Assembly (NCBI GenBank): GCA_963682025.1
Contig: OY821518.1
Span: 10,220,090-10,284,089, forward strand
Source of the DNA: Cordilura impudica
Lineage: Eukaryota > Arthropoda > Insecta > Diptera > Scathophagidae
Direction: 5' to 3'
Length of the DNA: 64,000 bases
Position 1 is the first letter of the stretch. Every line of letters starts with the position of its first letter. Of this stretch, positions 10,801 to 19,900 are shown piece after piece. The notes beneath the pieces were generated by a model. That model searched no databases and was not told where the DNA came from. It saw nothing but the letters and a program-made list of their open reading frames with translations. The position numbers and the translations under genes are program-made.

Positions 10801-13076
10801 TATTTATTTAATTTATTAAACTAACCGAGCCCTTTGGGCCATATACGGTTAGTGAGCTAACAAACAGATATCTTAAGTACTATTATAAAAAATTATAATT
10901 ATAAAAGAAAAAAAAAAGTTATTACAAGAAAGTTATTACACGAATCTTGTAGCTTATAAACAAAGAATCAAAAATAATATGGTATGATTGCAAAGCAAAG
11001 GAGGAACAAAAAATGTCATATCCTTTCTTAATGAAAAAGGTAAATAAATAAATCTAACAAATTAAAGGCCATATAATTTAAACATTATTAAGGCGAGCAT
11101 ATTCAACAAGTTTGTTTCTAAATACATTTGCCGAAAAAGAAAATGACCTGAGTTCACGCGGTAAAGAGTTCCAAATTCTCGAAACTCTTACCTGAAAAGA
11201 GAATTCAAGAAGGGAGGTTCTTAAACGTGGGAAAATTAATTGAGGAATCCGAGTAGAACGTGAAAAAATGAATAGTCGAAGTAAATATTCAGGACAATTG
11301 AATTTCAAAACTTTATAAAAGTGCAATAGAATTCGAATATTTTAAAACTTCCTAAAACTACACCCCAAAAATCCACAACATAATTGGAAATGGGTACGCG
11401 AACCTTTAAACGATATACGAAGCGAACTATTTTATTAAGCAGAAGGTTATATTTCCGAAACTCCCTACCTGTAGATCCCGTAAATACTTCAGCACAGTAA
11501 AGAATATTTGACATAAATAATGCATGTGCGATACTTTTCCTAAAATGGAGTGGTAATTAATATGGCGGTCAAAACGAAGATTAGAATCTATTAAGATTCC
11601 AAGACATTTCATAGACTCAACTAATTCAACAGGATCACGATTAATCATAATCGAGATATTATCTTCCGAAAAATTGGATTTAAAAATCATTGCCTTAGTC
11701 TTAGAAGTATTAATGCAAAGGTTCGAACTAGAAACCCACTCAGCAACGTCAGACAACAACACATTTATTACCCTCTCAAGCACATCAATAAATTGACGTT
11801 CTGAAGAAAAAAATAGCTGAATATCATCACCATAGACATAAGCTTCACAAGGAAACCCTTCAATGATTGAAAAAATATCATTAATATATAACATAAACAG
11901 TAAGGGCCCTATAACAGACCCTGGTGGAACCCCACTTGTTACAACCATCCAATCAGAATCAGAATATTTAAGATGTGTGAACTGACGTATACTGGTCAAA
12001 TATGAAAAGATTAATTGACATGACATTCTAGAAAATCCAAAAAAATTGCAAAGCTTTCGAATTAAAATTGAATGACTTACACGATCAAAGGCTTTAGATA
12101 AATCAATCGATAATAAAACTCCTACGTGATCCTTATCAACAATTCTTCTAATAGAATCAGTAGGACCCAATAACAGAGAAGAGGTGTTGTAACCCCTACG
12201 AAACCCCGATTGATAAGAATTTATTAAACAGTTTTCATCTAAGTATTTCATCATTTGCACCTTCATAACATGCTCCACTATCTTTGAACGAATGGGAACA
12301 ATAGAAATTGGTCTAAAATCATTGCTATCGTTATTCGAAATATTTTTGCCAATAGGCACAACTTTGGCCACTTTCCACCCTTCTGGAAAGACAGAATATG
12401 TAAGAATGTTGTTTACAAAATACAAAAATTGGTTGTGAATCAATGGAAATATCAACTTAACGAATTTAAGCGGCACTCCATCGGGACCACTAGCATTAGA
12501 TTTAATACTATCCAAAGCAACACAAAGTTCATTATAATTAATACATCGAAAAGTAAAACCATATTCACTAAAATTTAAATTACTATTAAAAGGATCAAAA
12601 GTATCAACTGTTCTATAAGATAAAAACTTCCTATTAAGTTCGTCCGGGTCATATTCTTCGAAAGGATCAGACACTTCATTGGGTCTAAAAGCCTTCCACA
12701 TAGCTCTAACGTTCATGTTCCTAAATTTATTGGTATAAAAATTTCTCATGTCATTGCGTATAATAGTTTTACTTTTATTTCTCGTCTTACAATAAATTCT
12801 CCAATTATCTAGTGACGGCATTCGAAGATATGCTTTATATGCTAAATCCCTTAGTGAGAGATGGAATTTAATTTTTGATGAATTAAACCAATCATCATTA
12901 ACTACCCGAACTCTAACTCTCTTAATAGGGACATTACAATGCAAAGAATTAACACACTCCATCAAACATAAAAGCTGACTTTCAACATCCGGGTTACTAT
13001 AGAACTCCGCAAAATCAAAGTGATGAACTTGGTTTTCCAAAACAGAAAAATTAACATTATTGTAATCTCTATATTC
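10801..13076 (-). mobile_element. CR1/Jockey-type LINE, 5'-truncated, minus strand
   Basis: The retrotransposon lies between two blocks of the same A/T tandem repeat, as if inserted into it. Its RT-coding region is at 11078-13040; the 3' part (10801-11077) is A/T-rich with ATTTATTTATTT-type tail sequence on the coding strand. The endonuclease domain is missing, so the copy is 5'-truncated. Clade cannot be decided between CR1 and Jockey by eye. Confidence 0.8.
11078..13040 (-). pseudogene. LINE reverse transcriptase (largely open, C-terminus frameshifted)
   Basis: A 537-codon open frame (13040 to 11427) carries RT motifs in order: SGPDGVPLKFVK, FRPISIVPIRSKIVE, YQSGFRRGYNTSS, IDLSKAFDRVSH, SGVPPGSVIGPLLF and the catalytic box, here YGDD in a region where such LINEs normally have YADD. 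A frame change near 11430-11515 shifts the C-terminus into two further frames ending in VRVSRIWNSLPRELRS and FRNKLVEYARL, the usual tail of CR1/Jockey RTs. The long uninterrupted core suggests a fairly young copy. Upstream endonuclease is absent, so it is not autonomous. Confidence 0.85.
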
Positions 13077-13290
13077 AATAAAATTAAATTAATTTTTTTT
13101 TTTAAATATGCATTTTAAATTATTTTTTTTTTTTTTTTTTTTTAAATATGCATTTTAAATAAATTTTTTTTTTTTTATAAATAAATTATTTTTTTTTTTT
13201 TAAATACGCATTTTAAATTATTTTTTTTTTTTTTTAAATATGCATTTTAAATTAATTTTTTTTAATAAATTATGAATTATTATTCGACCT
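13077..13290. repeat. A/T tandem repeat, right part
   Basis: Degenerate copies of T-run + AAATATGCATTTTAAATTA, about 30 bp each, related to the units at 10740-10800. A lone further unit lies at 13530-13565, next to the Zizimin exon. Confidence 0.75.
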
Positions 13291-13592
13291 TTGAAATTGA
13301 TGACTTTTAATAAAATAATTGAGTTCGAGTTTGAATTATTGACATGTAATATTGACGTGAGTGAAGGGCAGCGGCAATAAATTTTGTGCTTAATATATAT
13401 TTTATTGTTGCTGTACATACTCCCTAATATGTCACTCAAAGAATGACGAAATATTGGAGATATTTAAAATAATAAAAGATATTTCATAAATAAAAACGTG
13501 ACCTCGAGAACTCAATTATTTTTAAGTCATTATTTTTTTTTTTTAATATGTATTTTAAATTAATTATTTTTTTCTTTTTTAATTTTACTTAC

Positions 13593-13928
13593 CCCTTTAC
13601 CTAATCCCAAGGGTTGAATACTAAGATAACCGACTGGCAACGTAGCTGCTACCGGTATTAGTTGTTCATCCAAATTAATTTTTCCTCTTTGTAACAGTGG
13701 TAACCAGGCATATCCGATGGGTGTTTCAAACGAAGCATTAGCATCACGTTTTTTACCCAAATTACAGGAAACGTGATAAAAGGAAAACAACAAGTGATGT
13801 TCTGGAAAGAGTCCTAGGGGCAGACGCAATTTTAGTTCTTCATACCACGTTGGAGTAGTGTTATGGTGTAAAACTGGACAGGCAATTTGGGAGACAAGAA
13901 AATCTTGACAAGGACGACCATAAATACA
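13593..13928 (-). CDS. Ziz: Ziz exon g (DHR1/C2, last exon in window)
   Basis: 112 codons, CIYGRPCQDFLVSQIACP to SIQPLGLGKG, phase 0. Includes LHHNTTPTWYEELKL and HHLLFSFYHVSC of DHR1. The donor GTAAGT follows; the next exon is not found in the remaining 13.6 kb, so the intron probably runs past the window's left edge. Confidence 0.92.
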
Positions 13929-16900
13929 CTGAAAAATAACAAACGATTACACAACAAATAGGGGAATTAGTTAACAAATGGAAATTTAAATTACAATTCG
14001 ACGACATTTTAGTTTAAATTTTGAAATAATATTAGAGACTAAATCGAAAAAAAAATACAATTGGCAGAATGGGAAATTTATAATAAAAATTTCAAAGGAA
14101 AGTAAAATTCATCACATACATACTGCTTTTGAACTTACCTTTAATGGTTTTGAGTTTTCATGGTCAGAGTCTCTTAATTCTATTACTACGGTTATATTAC
14201 GAGCCCTCGAGAATAATTTCTGACTATCAAATTGTAAATTTAATGGATACACGAATAAGTGATTGCAAAATGTTGTATAGGGATGACAATCTCTCTCAGA
14301 AGTACTTTGGAATTCAGTAATTTCTAAACAGGCTGGTTTCGAGGGGGGGAAAGCGATGTTAGCCAAAGGTACTAAGGATTTAGTTAATGAACCTACGAGC
14401 AAAACGGAGAAAATTTCATTAAAACCAATACCATTATAGCATTTGATTTCATAAATTTTATCAGATATATAGGAAAATTTATAAAAAAAAAATTATAAAT
14501 ATTCTTATAAAAATCCCTTTAAAAAGTTCAATCCGCTTTAATCTTAGTCTTAATCTGAAAATTTCTAATGTTTATGATATAATTTGAAACTTACCTTGAA
14601 CCTTTTCTATTTCTTCAATAATTAATTTCAAATGACCCGGTATTATGGTCAGCTTACTTAGTTTATCGGGTTTTCGATATTCAGCCAAAAGCTTAAGTAG
14701 CTCCTCATCTTTAAGTTTATTAGGTTCTTGCCTATACAAAACATTAAATTCAAATTCACCATCTTTTTCCGTATCCAATTCGCTGCTGTACAGTCGAAAC
14801 AGAGGTTTAGCTGCCCAGGCAAATGGTTGCCGGTAATGACCAATATTCTGGGCATAGTTACGAATATTTTTGTGTAATTTTTGAGCAAATCTAGGATCTC
14901 GGTTTGCCTTCAAATAGGGTTCAACGCCTTGTACAATATTACCCTGCAAGATTTTCTCTACTTTCAATACTAAAAATATATCCGGATGAGGAGCAGCAAC
15001 CGAAAATACTCCCTGCTTCAATTGGGAAAAGTGTTCTTTGGTGCATTTTTGTAAATCGGCCGAAAGATTTTCAATGAGTGTACTATAAGCTTGTGAAGTG
15101 TGTCGTGTGCGTTCGTCATGTGGATCTTTTCTGGGAACATTTGATGTGGCCACAGAATGTGGCACCGGTGTGGAGGGCAGCATATCACGTACATGTTCAT
15201 CATTAATATTAAAATAAAATGATTCTGTAAGTTTGCGTCCTGCGCGTACATCATACAGAGCCAGACTAGTTATATACGGTTCAACCTGACAGACATGACT
15301 GCCTTCGACTGAAATTTGGCTGTCAGAGGGGCATTGTAAACGAAATTTAAGGCTCTGACAGCTTAAGAATATACGTTTGCCAAATTGTTCTCTATACTGA
15401 TCCACATTATCGACAGGGGTTGTTTTAAAAGGTGATTGATAATTGGCAAACAGCCGTCGTCTATTTTCTCTACGTGACTGAGCAATGGATATATCGGTCT
15501 CGCGGCCATATTTTATCAATTGGGGATTCATTGATTGATCGAGACCTTTGAGTGTACCAAATATTATTGTACTTGGACTAGGTGGAGGTGTTCTTTCCAG
15601 TGAAGCGACTCGTTTATCTTCTTGGATTTTATTTTGTTGCAACACCGACGATAGTTTAAGCAGCCAATCCTTAAGGTCATCTTCGTTTTCGGCAGCCAGT
15701 GTAAAGGACTTGTGACCAGCGGTCATACGCAGTTCAAAACAATAACGACCACGTTTTGGATTCTGAAAAGAATTAAAAAAAAACGTTTCAAAACTTTCAA
15801 GGTTCTCGTATAGATGACAGCAGTGGTTTATAAGGCGCCACGTTGTTTAGCATTTCTTTTAGTGCCAACAAAAGTAAACGATCTCAGTGAATTTGTAAAA
15901 AATTAAAAAAAAATTGGTCACCGTTATATAATTCACAATACTTTCATATGAAAGGTCTCAGTCCAACCAATATTAAAGCCAAGCTAGGTTCTACTATAAA
16001 ATATTGGGCCATACGGGCTAACAAGACAAACACCATAGTGGTCGACCACTTGAGGTGGCCACTTCACAAAATGTTAATAAAATCAAAAAATGGTATTGGA
16101 TGATCGTCGACTGAAGGCGCCTGAGCTGGGTGAAATGATAGGCAATTTAAAAAATGCTACACATCGCATATTGACCGAAATTTTGGAGATGAGAAAGCTG
16201 TTCGCAGGATGGGCGCCGCGAACAAAAACATCGTCGTGAAGATTTTTCAATAGCAAGTTTGGCGATCTTTCACCGCAATAAAGCCGAGTTTTTGCGTCGA
16301 TTCGTATCCATGGATGAGACACGGGTCCATCGCTTTATACCTGAGACAAAGGAACAGTCAAAACAGTGAACTGAAATGGGAGAATTGTGTACAAAGAAGG
16401 TGAAGACAGTTCCATCTGCAGGCAAGGTAATGCCGTCTGTTTTTGGGATCGTGTGGGATAATAATTAGGCTAACTTATTGGAACGTTTAAGTTATAAAAT
16501 TAGGGAAAAAGGACACATTTGGCGAAAGAGAAAGTATGGTTTCATCTAGACAATGCACCAGTTCACACATCCACTATTACGATGGCCAAAATCTATGGAT
16601 TAAATTTTGAATTACTTCATCACGCACCTTATTCGCCAGATTTAGCTCCCTCGGATTATTTTCCATTTCCAAACTTGAAAAATAGATTTAGCAACAATCT
16701 TTTAAGGAGCTAAACAGGGTAGTGAAGCTATTTAATATCGCTGGGAAACGTGTATCGAGCGAAAAGAAGATTTTGTTGAGAAATAAAGAAAACTTTCCAA
16801 AATTTATTGTGTTTTCTCTGTCACGTCGCGTTGTTCTGGGATCGCCCTTGTACTTGTATTTGCACTGAATTCGATTGAATAATTTAATCCAATGAATGAA

Positions 16901-19900
16901 AGGGTTTTTCAACAGGGACGCTACAAAAGTAGAAAGACAGGGACAGCAAACGACGCCATATTTCTTGCCGCTCTTTTGACATTTCTCTTCAGTAAGGTTT
17001 GCCATTTCATGACGGAAAGATATACGAGCCAACGAGTCGAAATTATTAAAATTTACTACCGAAATTCGGAGTCAGCGGCCTCAACCTTAAGAGCGCTACG
17101 TCCAATTTATGGTCGTCATAATCGTCCTAGCAGATCAACAATTGAGCGTCTAGTGGAAAAATTTGAATCCACAGGCACAGTACAATATGTTCCCGTGCCA
17201 GTGAGATAAAGAAGTGCCCGTAGTGTCGAGAATATTGCTGCCGCTGAGGCTTCAGTTGAAGAAAGCCCAAATGTGTCTCTCACACGTCGTTCTCAAGCGT
17301 TGGGCATCTCTGTGACGTCGTTGTGGCGAATTTTGCGAAAAGATCTTGGCCTACATCCTTACAAGATCAAATTGACGCAAGAACTGAAGCCGCTTGACCA
17401 CCAGAAGCGTCGTATGTTCGTGAATTGGGCTGAGCAACAACTTGAAAATGATTCGGATTTTCATCGAAAAATCATCTTCAGCGATGAGGCTCATTTCTGG
17501 CTGAATGGCTTCGTCAATAAACAAAATATGCGTTAATGGTCAGACAGCAATCCACACGTACTCCATGAGTCATCATTGCATCCCGAAAAAATTACGGTTT
17601 GGTGTGGTTTATGAGCCGGCGTCGTCATTGGGCCGTACTTCTTCCTTGATGATCAAGACTGGCACGTTACTGTGAATGGGAATCGCTACTGTGACGGTGA
17701 TCTTTTTTGCTCTGCACTGTAGCAAAAGAATTTCTGGTACAGGCAGAATAAGAAAGAAGAAAAAATAATAACCTTGATCTTGAAATTATTTTCAAGTTCA
17801 AGTATGTACAAGTAAACAACACCTTATATGGTAATAGGTTGATGGCATTTTTTTATTTTTTTTATTTTAGCAAACTGATTTATGGCGTTTTTTTTCTCTT
17901 CATTGTGTTGGATTAAATCATGAACACATTCATATGCAATCATGCTGGTCAAACCACGTATTTTCTTGTATTGATCTCACTTGCTCTCATAGTCATATAT
18001 GAGTGGGAGTGTTATAAATACTAGAGAATATTATGAATGCATATGAATGTTCTCAATGAATTGGTGGTGATTTTGTTTTTTTAATAAACAGGTTTTTATC
18101 TGCAGATTAATGAATGAAGAAGTTTAGCTTGATTAACAAAACATTTAAAATTAAACAAGGAGTTGAATTTTGTTTGTTGAATTAGATGGTTGAGGAAAAA
18201 CCTCTTAAAATTAAAATAAAAATGTAGTTTAATTTATAAACTTTAAGAAAAAAAAAACTAGATTTTAGTGACAAATTTCGAAAAGAAATAAACTTTACAT
18301 GTGACATGTGAATAAATAAAAATTTTGTGTTAATTAATAGTATTGCTGTTTGTGCTAAAGAAAGTGTTCTGAGCAAAAAATTTTAAGTTAAGTTAAATTT
18401 AAAAAAAAAAAAAGAACCTAAATAATGTTAAGAAAAGAACAGAATGTTTAAAAAAAAAAATTATTAATGTTTAAGAACTAAAGAAATTGTGGAAGAACAT
18501 TTTTAAAGAAACTTAAAATTAAAATATATTTAAGAACTTAAATACTGTTAAGAAAAGAAAAGAAGGTTTAAAAAAAAAAATAAATAATTGAAAAATAATA
18601 TAAAAATATAAAACAACACAAGTTGATTAAACCAAATTAAAGAATTATAAACATTTTGTATGGAAATCAGCAACAATATCGTTATTAATGCAGCTATGGC
18701 CGATTTTTTTTTAATTGCATATTGCGACACACAACCACGGCGTCTGGCGGCAGCAGCTTCATCCTCAACACCTACAACCATATGGCGGTAATTAAAAGAC
18801 ACTAATTAAAATGTTTTCTTAAATCTAAATTAAATAAAAAAAAAATTTCTAAGATTTGTCTAACTATAAATTAACATTATTTTTTAAAGATTTTTCTAAT
18901 TATAAATCAAAATTTTTTTGCTAATTATAAATTTAAACTAAATATCAAATATTTTTAGATATGAGGTTTGCTAAAATTAAAATTGTGCAAAAATCAAAAT
19001 TGTGCTAAAATTAAAATTTTTCTACTATTAAAGATTTTCCTAAAATTTAAAAAAAACTTTCCTAAACGTAAAAAAAAAAATTGTCCTATAATTAAACTTT
19101 TCTAAATCTTGCTAATTATGGTATAAAATTAAAAGAAAAACAAAAATTTCCTAAGATTTGTCTAACTATATACGAGATTTTTTTTTAAGATTTTTCTAAT
19201 TAGAATTTAAAAGTTTTCTAAATGCGAGGTTTTCTAATTAAACCAAATTTTTGTCATTAAAATTTGCTAAGTGTAAGGTATTCTAAATATAAAAATTTAC
19301 CTAAATACAAAATTTTTCTAAAATTACATAAAAAAGTTTTCTAATTATAAAATTTAAATAAATATATAATTTTCGAAATGTCAAAATTCGCAAAATATAA
19401 AATATTCGAAATATAAAATTTTTCTAAATATGAAAATTTTTCTAAATATAAATTTAAACTAAAATTTAACTAAAAATTTTCTAAATTAAGAACTTTGCTA
19501 AATATAAAATTAATCTAAAAATTTTCCTAAATAAAAATAAAATTAAGCTAAAATTAAAATTTTTCCTAAATTTAAAATTTCCCTAAATTTAAAATTTTCC
19601 TAAAACAGAATTTTGCTAAAATTTAAAAATTCTTCTAAAATTAAAATTTTTCTAAAATTAAAATTTCCCTAAAAATTAAATTTTGCTAAACTTAATATAA
19701 AATAACCTTAAAATGAAGGTTCAATAAAACTTGTTTTAAACCCAATGTAGAAAACCAAAACCAAACCAAAATCTTTTTATTATGTGGGTTACCTCCAATT
19801 GAGATGGGGTCGAGGTAACATGGTAGGGAGGGCTTAAGGGGCATAACATCCAGTCCCCAATCCCAAGGTAAGTATGGCCATCCGTCCCACCTAGCGTCCG

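Noticed and set aside
1..13592. Further Ziz exons to the left
   Set aside because: No minus-strand segment encodes the expected continuation of the DHR1 domain; only LINE, Tc1 and tandem repeats are there.
18548..18802. 84-codon frame with an EDEAAAARRR stretch
   Set aside because: Inside the TG...CA insertion, tail made of low-complexity F/L codons; no support as a gene.
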